This document shows, one piece after another, positions 8,943-17,629 of a stretch of DNA of 64,000 nucleotides. The first letter of the stretch is position 1. Each line of letters opens with the position of its first letter. Source of the DNA: JASHPR01 sp963739645 (GTDB lineage Bacteria > Actinomycetota > Actinomycetes > Streptosporangiales > Streptosporangiaceae); NCBI GenBank assembly GCA_963739645.1, contig CAVUBM010000090.1, positions 16,063 to 80,062 on the forward strand. The letters are read 5' to 3'. Position numbers and translations under genes: made by a program. The notes under the pieces are model-generated. The model had not been told where the DNA came from. It worked only from the letters and a program-made list of their open reading frames with translations, and ran no database searches.

Positions 8943-8958
8943 TTGCTAGCGCTAACAA
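8943..8958. promoter_or_regulatory. LacI-family operator upstream of GH31 operon
   Basis: TTGCTAGCGCTAACAA is a 16-bp inverted repeat with central CG and a single mismatched pair, the classic architecture of LacI/GalR operators. It sits about 130 bp before the GH31 start and 87 bp before the lacI start. A TTGACG at 8985-8990 and a TTTACG about 16 bp further on could form the operon promoter, though this match is weak. Confidence 0.75.
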
Positions 8959-9086
8959 ACTGTTCCTGACAGGGCAATCTGGTCTTGACGACCCCTTAGG
9001 GACGGCTTTACGGTTCTGATGAAAACCTTTGCCCTACCGAACCCCTGCAGGGGGGCAACGTGCCGCATATGCCGATGGATACCTGA

Positions 9087-11087
9087 ATGGGCCTGTTTAC
9101 CCAGCTTGACGGCAACGCCCTGGAGTGGCGGGGTGAACACGAAATCGTCCGCATCGAGGCCTGGGGTCCTGACGCCCTGCGGGTGCGCGGCACGGTCTGG
9201 TCACAGATCCAGGACGATCTCCCCGGCGCGCTGCTCGACGGCGGCCCGGCCCGGGCCGAGGTGGGCATCACTGCCGACGGAGCCCGGATCGGCAACGGCC
9301 GGATAGCGGCCGAGGTGACCCCGGGCGGCCAGGCTGCGCTTCTTGCGTACCACCGACGGCGCCGAGCTGCTGATCGAGGCCAAGCAGCACTTCACCGGTC
9401 CGCCGCCGCGCCGGTACCGCTCCGCCGGCGGCGGCATGCACCACTACGAGGCGGTGTTCGAGGCGCACGACGGCGAGCGCTGCTACGGGCTGGGCCAGCA
9501 CCAGCACGGCCGGCTGGACCAGAAGGGCGCCGTGGTCGAGCTCATCCAGCGCAACACCGAGGTGTCCATCCCGTTCCTGGTGTCCAGCCTGGGCTACGGC
9601 TTCCTGTGGAACCACCCGGGGATCGGCCGGGTCGAGCTGGGCACGACGGCCACCCGGTGGGTCAGCGAGGCCACCCGCCAGTGGGACTACTGGATCACCG
9701 CCGCGGACCAGCCCGCGGACGTGCTGCGCCGGTACTCCGGGGTGACCGGGCGCGTGCCCATGCTCCCGGAATGGGCGTCCGGCTTCTGGCAGTGCAAGCT
9801 CCGCTACCGGACCCAGGACGAGCTGCTCGGCGTGGCCAGGGAGCACAAGCGGCGCGGGCTGCCGCTCTCGGTCATCGTGGCCGACTACTTCCACTGGACC
9901 CACATGGGCGACTGGCAGTTCGACCCCGAGGACTGGCCGGACCCTTCGGCCATGGTGGACGAGCTGAACGGGCTCGGCGTGAAGCTGATGGTGTCGGTCT
10001 GGCCCACGGTCAACCCGCTGAGCGCCAACTACGCCGAGATGGAGGCCGAGGGCCTGCTGGTCGCCAACGAGCAGGGCATCGGCGTGCACCTGCCGATCAC
10101 GGACACCAAGCAGCCGGGCAAGGCGCTGGTGAGCTACTACGACTCGACCAACCCCCGGGCCCGCTCGTTCATCTGGGAGAAGGCCAAGCAGGGCTACTAC
10201 GCGCACGGCGTCCGCACCTGGTGGCTGGACGCCTGCGAGCCGGAGCTGCGGCCCGAGCAGTCAGGCAACCTGCGTTACCACCTCGGCCCTGGCCTGGAGG
10301 TCGGGAACATCTACCCGCTGCTGCACGCCCAGGGCTTCTTCGAGGGCATGCGGGCCGAGCAGGAGGACGAGATCGTCCTGCTGTGCCGGTCGGCCTGGGC
10401 CGGCAGCCAGCGCTACGGCGCGCTGGTCTGGTCCGGTGACATCGACTCCACCTTCGACGACCTGCGGCGCCAGATCACGGCCGGCCTCAACATCGGGCTG
10501 TCCGGCATTCCGTGGTGGACCACGGACATCGGCGGCTTCAAGGGCGGGGACATCACCACCCCTGGCTTCCGCGAGCTCATCGTGCGCTGGTTCCAGTTCG
10601 GCGTGTTCTCGCCGGTCTGCCGGCTGCACGGTGTCCGCGAGCCGCGGAGCGCGGACGACGGGGCCTCGCAGACCGGCGCGGACAACGAGGTCTGGTCGTT
10701 TGGCGACGAGGCCTACGAGATCCTGCGCCGCTACCTGCTGGTCAGGGAGCAGCTGCGGCCCTACGTCATGGACTGCATGCGGTCGGCCCACGAGACCGGC
10801 CTGCCGGTGATGCGCCCGCTGTTCCTCGACTTCCCCGCGGACCAGGCGAGCTGGGAGGTCGACGACCAGTTCCTGCTCGGCGAGGACATCCTCGTCGCGC
10901 CGGTGATCACGGAGGGGGCGCGGGAGCGCCAGGTGTACCTGCCGGCCGGGCCGGCTGGCAGGATGCCTGGACCGGGGCCGCCTGCCGCGGGGGTGAACGG
11001 ATCACCGCGGCGGCGCCGCTGGATACGATCCCCGTCTACCTCAGAGAGGGCGGCCAGGTCCGGCCCTTCGGGGGTGAGCCTGGGTGA
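9087..11087 (+). CDS. Glycoside hydrolase family 31 enzyme (two frameshifts)
   Basis: Intracellular alpha-glucosidase/alpha-xylosidase-type hydrolase of about 665 residues. The N-terminal beta-sandwich starts at ATG 9087. Near 9340 the frame advances by one base into RTTDGAELLIEAKQHF, which continues through the TIM barrel. The GH31 nucleophile motif WLDACEPE is near residue 378 and the acid/base motif WSGD near residue 449. Near 10960 a second one-base advance leads into the C-terminal sandwich (GWQDAWTGA, DTIPVYLREGG), ending at TGA 11085-11087. That stop overlaps the GTG of the first permease. It presumably hydrolyses the oligosaccharide imported by the adjacent ABC system. Exact linkage specificity is not visible. 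Confidence 0.85.
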
Positions 11088-12055
11088 CCGGGACCATCCG
11101 CGCCGACCAGTCCACGGCCACCCAGGCGCCCAGACCCCCGTCCGGCGCGGCGCTGAGCGCCCGCCGCCGGGCCCGGGTGCTGCGCTGGGCCCGGTGGGCC
11201 TTCCTGGTCCCAGCGGGTGCCTATGTCCTGTTCGCGTTCGCGGTGCCGGTCGTCTACAACCTGATCCTCAGCTTCGAACTGACCTCCCCCGCGACGATCG
11301 CCAGCCTGTTCGCGCCGTTCGCCGGGTTCGCCAACTACGCCGCGACCGTGGGGCAGAGCGCCACCCAGAGCGTCCTGCTGCACACCCTGCTGTTCACTGT
11401 CGGGTCGCTGTTCTTCCAGTTCCTGATCGGCTTCTGCCTCGCGCTGCTGTTCCAGGTCAAGTTCCCCGGCGGTGTCCTGGCCAGGTCTCTGGTCATCGTG
11501 CCCTGGCTGCTGCCGTTCCTGATCACCGGCACCATCTTCCGCTTCCTGTTCCAGCTCGAGGCCGGCGCGGTCAACCAGCTGCTCTCGGCGCTGGGCCTGA
11601 TCGACCAGCCGATCGGGTTCCTGCTCTCGCCGCACTGGGCGTTCACCGTCGTCCTGATCACCAACATCTGGCTGGGCATCCCGTTCTTCACCGTGCTGCT
11701 CTACAGCGCGCTGCAGGACGTGCCGCCCGAGATCAGGGAGGCGGCGATGATCGACGGGGCCTCGTTCTGGCCCCGGCTGACCAAGGTCACGCTGCCGATC
11801 ATCCGCCCGGTGATCGAGGTCACCTTCGTCCTGGGCTTTGTGTTCACAGTCAAGGTGTTCGACATCGTCATCGGCCTGACCAACGGCGGCCCGGCGAACT
11901 CCACCCAGCTGATCGCGACCTGGGCGTACAACCTGTCGTTCCAGCAGTTCGACTACGGCGCGGGCGCGGCGGTGAACACGGTGCTGCTGCTGATCGCCCT
12001 GCTGGCCGCGCCCGTCTACATCTGGCTCAACCGGTCCTCGCTGCGGGCGGTCTGA
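11084..12055 (+). CDS. Carbohydrate ABC transporter permease (MalF type)
   Basis: 323 residues, start overlapping the GH31 stop (GTGA). A basic cytoplasmic N-terminus is followed by six transmembrane helices. The EAA loop that docks the ATPase reads EAAMIDGASFWPRLTKVTLP around residue 223. Forms a heterodimeric inner-membrane channel with the next gene product. No ATPase gene is present in the operon, so the complex probably uses a shared MsiK-type ATPase encoded elsewhere, as is usual in actinomycetes. Confidence 0.93.
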   Translation: MTGTIRADQSTATQAPRPPSGAALSARRRARVLRWARWAFLVPAGAYVLFAFAVPVVYNLILSFELTSPATIASLFAPFAGFANYAATVGQSATQSVLLHTLLFTVGSLFFQFLIGFCLALLFQVKFPGGVLARSLVIVPWLLPFLITGTIFRFLFQLEAGAVNQLLSALGLIDQPIGFLLSPHWAFTVVLITNIWLGIPFFTVLLYSALQDVPPEIREAAMIDGASFWPRLTKVTLPIIRPVIEVTFVLGFVFTVKVFDIVIGLTNGGPANSTQLIATWAYNLSFQQFDYGAGAAVNTVLLLIALLAAPVYIWLNRSSLRAV

Positions 12056-12056
12056 C

Positions 12057-12884
12057 ATGACCAGGCGACGCACGCTCATCAAGATCCTGGCCGGCACGGG
12101 CGCGTTCGCCGCGCTCGCGGTGCTGCTGTTCCCGCTCTACGCGGTGATCATCGCCTCGTTCGAGACCAACTCACAGCTCGTCGGCACCAGCTACAACTGG
12201 TACCCGCCCACCCCGAACCTGGATAACTACCGGCAGGTCATCACCACGCAGGGCAGTCACCTGGTGAGCAGCCTGGTCATCGCGATCGGGACCACGCTGC
12301 TGACTCTGGCCGTGTCGCTGCCGGCCGCGCACGCCCTGGCCCGCTACCGGTTCCGGGTGACCGCCGTGGTTGTCGGCTCGCTGCTCGTGGCGCAGATCCT
12401 GCCGTCCATCGTCATCGCCAACTCGCTGTTCGTGCTCTACCACAAGCTGCACCTGCTGAACTCCTACCCGGGGCTGATCCTGGCCGACGCGACCTACGCG
12501 GTGCCGTTCAGCATCCTGGTCCTGCGGGCGTTCATGCTCAGCCTGCCCCCGGACGTCCTGCAGGCCGCCCGGGTGGACGGCGCGTCGGAATGGAGCACGT
12601 TCGTGCGGGTCGTGCTGCCGATGAGCCGCTCGGCCATCATCACCGTGGCGCTGTTCGCGTTCCTCAACGGCTGGGGCGACTTCATCTTCGCGCTCACGCT
12701 GCTGTCCGGCGGCACGTTCCAGCCGGTCACGCTGAGCATCTACAACTACATAGGCGAATTCACGCAGAACCTCGGGGCTGCCATGGCTCTGGCTGTATTT
12801 GCGGTATTGCCCGCCGCAATGATGCTGATAGCGGCGCAGCGATATATCGCCGCAGGACTCACCGTCGGGTCTGTGAAGGGATAG
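12057..12884 (+). CDS. Carbohydrate ABC transporter permease (MalG type)
   Basis: 275 residues, starting one base after the previous stop. Six transmembrane helices, with periplasmic first loop and an EAA motif QAARVDGASEWSTFVRVVLP around residue 172. Partner of the MalF-type permease. Its stop is followed five bases later by the solute-binding protein gene, so all four genes should be one transcript under LacI control. Confidence 0.93.
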   Translation: MTRRRTLIKILAGTGAFAALAVLLFPLYAVIIASFETNSQLVGTSYNWYPPTPNLDNYRQVITTQGSHLVSSLVIAIGTTLLTLAVSLPAAHALARYRFRVTAVVVGSLLVAQILPSIVIANSLFVLYHKLHLLNSYPGLILADATYAVPFSILVLRAFMLSLPPDVLQAARVDGASEWSTFVRVVLPMSRSAIITVALFAFLNGWGDFIFALTLLSGGTFQPVTLSIYNYIGEFTQNLGAAMALAVFAVLPAAMMLIAAQRYIAAGLTVGSVKG

Positions 12885-12889
12885 GGAAC

Positions 12890-14161
12890 ATGAAACCAAG
12901 AAGACGGGCGCTCCCAATTGCTGTCGGGCTCGCCGCACTCTGCCTGGTCGCTGCGGCCTGCTCGTCAGGGTCTGGCAGCGGCAGCAGCAACGGGAAGGTC
13001 ACGATCACCGAATTCGACTACTTCACCTCTGGTGGCAGCAACACGGCCGTGAACTGGTACAACAAGAAGTTCGAGGCCGCGCACCCGAACGTCACGATCA
13101 AGCGCGAGGTCGTCCCGTTCGCGAACCTCATCACCAAGGTGCTGCAGGACGCGAGCGCCCAGGACATGCCCAGCATCGTGATGCTGGATAACCCGAACAT
13201 TCCCCAGGTCGCCGCTACGGGGCAGTTGCGTCCGTTCAATAACCTGCCCGGCTTCACCACCCAGGGCTATTACGCGGGCTCGATGAACGAGTGCAAGTTC
13301 AAGGGTTCCTATTACTGCTACCCGATCGGCACGAACTCGCTCGGCATCTTCTACAACAAGCAGATGCTGGCCGCCGCGCACCTGCAGCCGCCGAAGACCT
13401 GGGCCGAGCTGGCCTCCGACGCCAAGAAGCTCACCAAGCCCGGCGTCTACGGCTTTGCCTTCGACGCGACCGCCGACGAGCAGTCCACCTGGCAGCTTGA
13501 GCCCTTCTTCTGGAGCAACGGCGGCAGCCTGTCCAACGTTGACACGCCAGCGGTCCAGCAGTCCCTGCAGCTGTGGGTGAACATGGTCAAGAACGGGTCG
13601 GCCTCCAAGTCGGTGCTCCAGTGGGGCCAGGACCCGGACCTCAACCAGCAGTTCGAGCACGGCAAGGCCGCCATGATCGAGGACGGGCCGTGGATCTTCC
13701 CCGAGCTCAACGCGTCCGGCATGAAGTACGGCCAGCAGTTCGGGATCGTGCCGATCCCGACGCGGCAGGCCGGCCAGACCGTGGTCGCTCCGCTGGGCGG
13801 CGAGACCTGGACGCTCGGCACGGGGGGCAGCGATGAGCAGCAGAAGATGGCGTGGGCGTGGATCAAGGGCATGCAGGTGCCGTCGACCATGACCCACGTC
13901 ACCTCGCTGATGTACTACCTGCCGACCAAGCCCGCGGTCACGGCCGAGGTGCTCAAGGGCGGACCGGAGTACACGGTCTTCGCCAAGGAGACGCTGACCG
14001 CCCGCGGGCGGACCACGGAGTACGGGGCCAACTACCCCAAGGTCTCCCAGGCCATCTGGACCGCGATCCAGGCCGCGATCTCCGGGTCCTCGTCCGTGGA
14101 CAGCTCGCTGCAGCAGGCGCAGTCCACCATTTCCGGGATACCTAAGGTCAGCGGCGGGTAA
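12890..14161 (+). CDS. Extracellular sugar-binding lipoprotein of the ABC transporter
   Basis: 423 residues from ATG 12890, preceded by AGGGA. Residues 1-22 are a signal peptide with lipobox VAAAC, then a Gly/Ser linker. The mature part is a family 1 solute-binding protein (binding-protein cluster for oligosaccharides): ITEFDYFTSGGSN, AAHPNVTIKREVV, LGIFYNKQMLAAA, GKAAMIEDGPWIF. It captures the sugar at the outer face of the membrane and delivers it to the two permeases. Codon use becomes slightly less GC-rich around its start. The substrate is inferred only as an alpha-linked gluco- or xylo-oligosaccharide from the neighbouring GH31. Confidence 0.93.
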   Translation: MKPRRRALPIAVGLAALCLVAAACSSGSGSGSSNGKVTITEFDYFTSGGSNTAVNWYNKKFEAAHPNVTIKREVVPFANLITKVLQDASAQDMPSIVMLDNPNIPQVAATGQLRPFNNLPGFTTQGYYAGSMNECKFKGSYYCYPIGTNSLGIFYNKQMLAAAHLQPPKTWAELASDAKKLTKPGVYGFAFDATADEQSTWQLEPFFWSNGGSLSNVDTPAVQQSLQLWVNMVKNGSASKSVLQWGQDPDLNQQFEHGKAAMIEDGPWIFPELNASGMKYGQQFGIVPIPTRQAGQTVVAPLGGETWTLGTGGSDEQQKMAWAWIKGMQVPSTMTHVTSLMYYLPTKPAVTAEVLKGGPEYTVFAKETLTARGRTTEYGANYPKVSQAIWTAIQAAISGSSSVDSSLQQAQSTISGIPKVSGG

Positions 14162-14182
14162 CAAGCCCCGCACTGGCCTGAT

Positions 14183-14218
14183 ACGGGCGGCTTCCTGCAC
14201 CCGCAGGGAGCCGCCCGT
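14183..14218 (+). terminator. Hairpin closing the sugar operon
   Basis: Arms ACGGGCGGCTTCCTGC and GCAGGGAGCCGCCCGT pair over 16 positions (one G-T pair) around a 4-base loop, 22 bases after the binding-protein stop. No U-run follows, as is common for high-GC actinobacterial terminators. Confidence 0.75.
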
Positions 14219-14280
14219 CGCGGTGCAGGGCCCGGGCGATTAGCCCTTCGCTCGGGAGCGCTGCCGGCCTACACTCGCTG

Positions 14281-14535
14281 GGAGGTGATCCCATGGATGA
14301 TGTCAGCGAGCGGTTCCTCGACCTGGTGCATGACCTTGAGGAGATGACTCGCCACCTTCCGCCGGAGCAGGCGCATACGCAGTTCGACGCGACCACGCTG
14401 CAGGTGTTCTGGAAGAAGTGGCCTGGCCTGTCGGCCTGGGCGGGCTCGCTGTGGCGGTTGCTCTCGGAGGAGATGTCCGGGCCGTCCACTCCGCACCAGG
14501 ACCCGGAGCTTGATGAGGTCGGGGACAGCGGCTGA
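14281..14535 (+). CDS. Small acidic protein of unknown function with perfect Shine-Dalgarno
   Basis: The coding part is 14293-14535, 80 residues. GGAGGTGATCC at 14281-14291 is an 11-base exact complement of the 16S rRNA 3' end, with GGAGG seven bases from the ATG, so strong translation is expected. The protein is Trp/Glu/Leu-rich (FWKKWPGLSAWAG, EEMSGPSTPHQDPELDE), without signal peptide or membrane helix. I do not recognise the family. It precedes a CBS-domain gene by 60 bases and may share its transcript. Confidence 0.6.
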   Translation, partial: GGDPMDDVSERFLDLVHDLEEMTRHLPPEQAHTQFDATTLQVFWKKWPGLSAWAGSLWRLLSEEMSGPSTPHQDPELDEVGDSG

Positions 14536-14572
14536 ACGCACGGGCCTGAACGCACGGGCCTGAACGCACGGG
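14531..14572 (+). repeat. Three tandem 14-bp repeats
   Basis: The unit CCTGAACGCACGGG occurs in tandem at 14545-14558 and 14559-14572, and with one changed base at 14531-14544. The array begins on the stop codon of the 80-residue gene and ends just before the CBS gene ribosome binding site. Confidence 0.8.
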
Positions 14573-14595
14573 GGCTGAACGGGCATGAGGAGGCC

Positions 14596-14976
14596 ATGGC
14601 GAAGCTCAAGGACCTGATGAACACCAGCGTGGTCACGGTGCAGCCGGAGACCACGATCGCCGACGCGGCCGCCGGCATGGTGCGGGGCAGGGTCGGGTCA
14701 GTGGTCGTGCTGCAGGCATCGTTCCTGGCGGGCATCCTCACCGAGCGGGACGTGCTCCGCGCCGCCGCCTCCGGCGAGGACCTCTCGGTGTCGCGGGTCT
14801 CCGCGTGGATGTCGAGGGACCCGCAGTTCGCCACGCCGGATATGTCGGCCGAGGAAGCCTCGCAGATCATGCTCCTGAACGGATTCCGGCACCTGCCGGT
14901 GCTCGAGGGCCGCGCGGTGTGCGGCGTGGTGAGCATCCGCGACCTGTTCGCGGCCAAGATCCGCCGCCCCGTGTAG
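14596..14976 (+). CDS. Two-CBS-domain protein
   Basis: 126 residues made of two CBS motifs (about 1-60 and 65-126): LMNTSVVTVQPETTIADAA and AWMSRDPQFATPDMSAEEAS, each followed by the conserved strand-helix (GILTERDVLRAA; GVVSIRDLFAA). Such stand-alone Bateman modules bind adenosine nucleotides and modulate partner proteins. GAGGAGG lies directly upstream. The partner is unknown; the upstream 80-residue protein is the closest candidate by position. Confidence 0.88.
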   Translation: MAKLKDLMNTSVVTVQPETTIADAAAGMVRGRVGSVVVLQASFLAGILTERDVLRAAASGEDLSVSRVSAWMSRDPQFATPDMSAEEASQIMLLNGFRHLPVLEGRAVCGVVSIRDLFAAKIRRPV

Positions 14977-15054
14977 CGCGCCGGCCCGTCGACCCTGGAA
15001 GCCAGGCTGAATGGGATTCTAGGATTGCCTTGAGCGCGCGGCGGGAGATGAGCG

Positions 15055-16269
15055 ATGGACCTTGACCTCGGCCCTGAGATCGCGCAATTCCGGGTCGGCC
15101 TGCGGGACTGGATCGCGGCGGAGGCCCCCGGCGGCCTGGCCGCGCTGGCCGACTGGAACATGGCGCCCACGGGGGGCGGTTACCGCAGCCCGGACGTGGT
15201 CGAGGCCATGGACCAGCCCGCGTACGCGGCCTGGGAGCGCAAGCTGGCGGGCGCCCGGCTGATCTGCCCGCAGTGGCCGGAGGAGCACGGCGGGCAGGGC
15301 CTGGACGCCGTGCGCCTCGCGGTGCTGAACGAGGAGTTCTACCGGGCCGGGGTGCCGCGCGTGTACCGCGGCATGGGCGAGGCCCTGGTCGGCCCCTCGG
15401 TGATCGTGCACGGAACGCCCGAGCAGCGGGCGCACTTCCTGCCCCGCATCGTCTCCGGCGAGGACGTGTACTGCCAGGGCTTCTCCGAGCCCGGTCACGG
15501 CAGCGACCTCGCCGCGGTGGAGACCCGCGGCGTGGTGGACGGCGACGAGATCGCGGTCACCGGGCAGAAGGTCTGGACCTCGGGCGCGTCCCGGGCGACC
15601 ATGATGTTCGCGCTGGTCCGGACCGACCAGGACGCGGAGAAGCACGCCGGCCTGTCCTACGTGCTGATCCCGTTCACCGGCCCCGGCGTCGAGTACCGGC
15701 CGATCCGGCAGATGTCAGGGGCGGACGAGTTCTGCGAGGACTTCCTCGACGGCGTCAGGGCGCCGCTGTTCAACGTGATCGGCGGCCTCGGTAACGGCTG
15801 GCGGGTGGCCATGACCACGCTCGGGCACGAGCGCGGCGGCCAGGTCACGGTCCAGCACCTGGGCTACGAGCGGGAGTTCTGGGAGCTGGTCGACACCGCC
15901 CGCAAGTACGGCCGCGACACCGACCCCCTGGTCCGCCAGCAGCTGGCCTGGGCCTATACCGGCGTGCAGCTGATGCGGTTCAGCGGGCTGCGCACGCTGG
16001 CCGAGGTCGCCGAGGGCCGCGCGCCTGGCCCCGAGGCGTCGGTGGCCAAGCTGTTCTGGAGCGAGTACCACAAGCGGCTGGGCGAGATCGCGGTCGGCAT
16101 CGTCGGCGCCGACGCCCTGCTGCGGCCGGAGGGCCCCGGCTACCCGACCACGGCGTGGCAGAACGTGTTCCTGGCCAGCCGGGCCGGCACCATCTACTCG
16201 GGCACCAGCGAGATCCAGCGCAACATCATCGGTGAGCGGGCGCTCGGGCTGCCGAAGGGGCCGAAGTGA
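15055..16269 (+). CDS. Acyl-CoA dehydrogenase (FadE type), subunit 1
   Basis: 404 residues, FAD-dependent dehydrogenation of an acyl-CoA. N-terminal helical domain, then signature CQGFSEPGHGSDLAAVETRG and the VTGQKVWTSGA strand of the middle domain, and a C-terminal helical domain ending IYSGTSEIQRNIIGERALG. At the medium-chain enzyme base position (EGTSxIQ) the Glu is Ser, so catalysis may use another residue or the partner subunit. GGGAG precedes the ATG. It overlaps the next acyl-CoA dehydrogenase by GTGA, consistent with an alpha2beta2 heteromer of the kind known for steroid side-chain FadE pairs. Heteromer formation is an inference. Confidence 0.9.
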   Translation: MDLDLGPEIAQFRVGLRDWIAAEAPGGLAALADWNMAPTGGGYRSPDVVEAMDQPAYAAWERKLAGARLICPQWPEEHGGQGLDAVRLAVLNEEFYRAGVPRVYRGMGEALVGPSVIVHGTPEQRAHFLPRIVSGEDVYCQGFSEPGHGSDLAAVETRGVVDGDEIAVTGQKVWTSGASRATMMFALVRTDQDAEKHAGLSYVLIPFTGPGVEYRPIRQMSGADEFCEDFLDGVRAPLFNVIGGLGNGWRVAMTTLGHERGGQVTVQHLGYEREFWELVDTARKYGRDTDPLVRQQLAWAYTGVQLMRFSGLRTLAEVAEGRAPGPEASVAKLFWSEYHKRLGEIAVGIVGADALLRPEGPGYPTTAWQNVFLASRAGTIYSGTSEIQRNIIGERALGLPKGPK

Positions 16270-17375
16270 GACTCACGGTCAGCGACGAGCAGCGGGCGCT
16301 GCGCGACGCGGTGCGCCGGTTCCTGGCCGACCGGGCGCCGCTGCCCCGGGTGCGCGCGCTCATGGACACCCCGGACGGCATCGACCGGGCGGTGTGGGAC
16401 CAGGCCGGTACCCAGCTCGGCCTGCAGGGCATCGCGATCCCCGAGGCGTACGGCGGCGGCGGGTTCACGTTCGCCGAGCAGGCCATCGTGCTCGAGGAAC
16501 TCGGCGGCGCGCTGTACGGCGGGCCGTACCTGGCCAGCGCCGTGCTCGCGGCCACGGCGCTGCTGGCCAGCCCCGACGAGGCCGCCCGGCGCGAGCTGCT
16601 GCCGGGCATCGCGTCCGGCCAGACCGTGGCCACGCTGGCCTTCACCGAGGACGACGGGTCCTGGGCGCCCGAGGCGGTCAGGCTCGCCGCGTCCGGCGAC
16701 GGGGCGGGCTGGGTGCTCGACGGGCACAAGAGCTTCGTTCTGGACGGGCACACCGCGGACCTGATCCTGGTCGTGGCCCGGGCCGGCTCCGGGCTGTCGC
16801 TGTTCGCGGTGCAGCCCGGCGCCCAGGGCCTGGTCCGCCGGGGGCTGCCCACGCTGGACCAGACCCGCAAGCTCGCCCGGCTGGAGTTCGGCGCGGTGCC
16901 CGCGCGGCTCATCGACGGTGACGGCGCGGCGGTGCTCGCGCGCACGCTGGACGTGGCGGCGATCGCGCTGGCCGCCGAGCAGCTCGGCGGCGCCCAGCGC
17001 GCGCTCGACATGGCGGTGTCGTACGCCAAGGACCGGCAGCAGTTCGGCCGGCCGATCGGCAGCTTCCAGGCCATCAAGCACCGCTGCGCCGACCTGCTGC
17101 TCGAGGTCGAGTCGCTGCGGTCGGCGGTCGGCTACGCCGCGGCCGCGGTGGCCGAGGACTCGGCCGAGATCCCCGTGGTCGCCTCGCTGGTCAAGGCGTA
17201 CGCCTCCGACGTGTTCTTCCACGTGGCCGCTGAGAGCATCCAGATCCACGGCGGCATCGGCTTCACCTGGGAACACGATGCCCACCTCTACTTCAAGCGG
17301 GCCAAGGCCAGTGAGCTGTTCCTCGGCGACGCCAGCTACCACCGCGAGCACCTGGCCGAGCGCATCGGCGTCTGA
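16266..17375 (+). CDS. Acyl-CoA dehydrogenase (FadE type), subunit 2
   Basis: 369 residues, shorter than subunit 1. N-terminal LTVSDEQRALRDAVRRFL, central VATLAFTEDDGSWAP, C-terminal DRQQFGRPIGSFQAIKHRCA and IQIHGGIGFTWEHDAHLYF, the second acyl-CoA dehydrogenase signature. Start GTG is inside the stop of subunit 1. Two unequal, overlapping FadE genes usually encode one heterotetrameric enzyme acting on bulky CoA thioesters. Downstream genes for hydratase, thiolase-fold and DUF35 proteins supply the following steps. Confidence 0.9.
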   Translation: MRLTVSDEQRALRDAVRRFLADRAPLPRVRALMDTPDGIDRAVWDQAGTQLGLQGIAIPEAYGGGGFTFAEQAIVLEELGGALYGGPYLASAVLAATALLASPDEAARRELLPGIASGQTVATLAFTEDDGSWAPEAVRLAASGDGAGWVLDGHKSFVLDGHTADLILVVARAGSGLSLFAVQPGAQGLVRRGLPTLDQTRKLARLEFGAVPARLIDGDGAAVLARTLDVAAIALAAEQLGGAQRALDMAVSYAKDRQQFGRPIGSFQAIKHRCADLLLEVESLRSAVGYAAAAVAEDSAEIPVVASLVKAYASDVFFHVAAESIQIHGGIGFTWEHDAHLYFKRAKASELFLGDASYHREHLAERIGV

Positions 17376-17498
17376 CCCGCTACCGCGCACGCGACGGTGG
17401 GACGGGGCCACTCAATCGCGTAACGGCCTCTGGGTTGTTTCGAGCCGGGCGAGCCGGGTAGCCAGAGTCGGGCTCACCTACAGGAGAGGAACGATCCG

Positions 17499-17573
17499 AT
17501 GTATATCGGTATTGGAACGGTCGTGCTGATCGCGATTATCGTGCTTGTCGTCTTTATGCTGCGCCGGGCATAA
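17499..17573 (+). CDS. 24-residue single-pass membrane peptide
   Basis: ATG at 17499 has GGAGAGG nine bases upstream. The product is 24 residues: a short Gly/Ile N-terminus (MYIGIGTVV), an unbroken hydrophobic core (LIAIIVLVVFML) and a basic end (RRA), then TAA. This is one transmembrane helix with positive-inside C-terminus. Sequence bias (Ile codons, hydrophobic run, strong ribosome binding site) suggests a genuine small protein rather than chance. Function unknown. Confidence 0.6.
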   Translation: MYIGIGTVVLIAIIVLVVFMLRRA

Positions 17574-17590
17574 ACCCCCGGGAGGACGAG

Positions 17591-17629
17591 ATGGCCAGCG
17601 CGGACGATATGCCAGAATTAATCTGGTGA
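17591..17629 (+). CDS. 12-codon leader ORF overlapping the HAD start
   Basis: ATG at 17591 follows GGGAGGACGAG. The reading frame MASADDMPELIW ends in TGA at 17627-17629, overlapping GTG 17626 of the HAD gene. The HAD gene has no ribosome binding site of its own at that GTG, so it probably depends on re-initiation by ribosomes finishing this peptide. Confidence 0.45.
   Translation: MASADDMPELIW

Noticed and set aside
9268..10206. Long open frame antisense to the GH31 gene
   Set aside because: High G+C produces long antisense frames; the sense strand has GH31 motifs and the antisense product has no family pattern.
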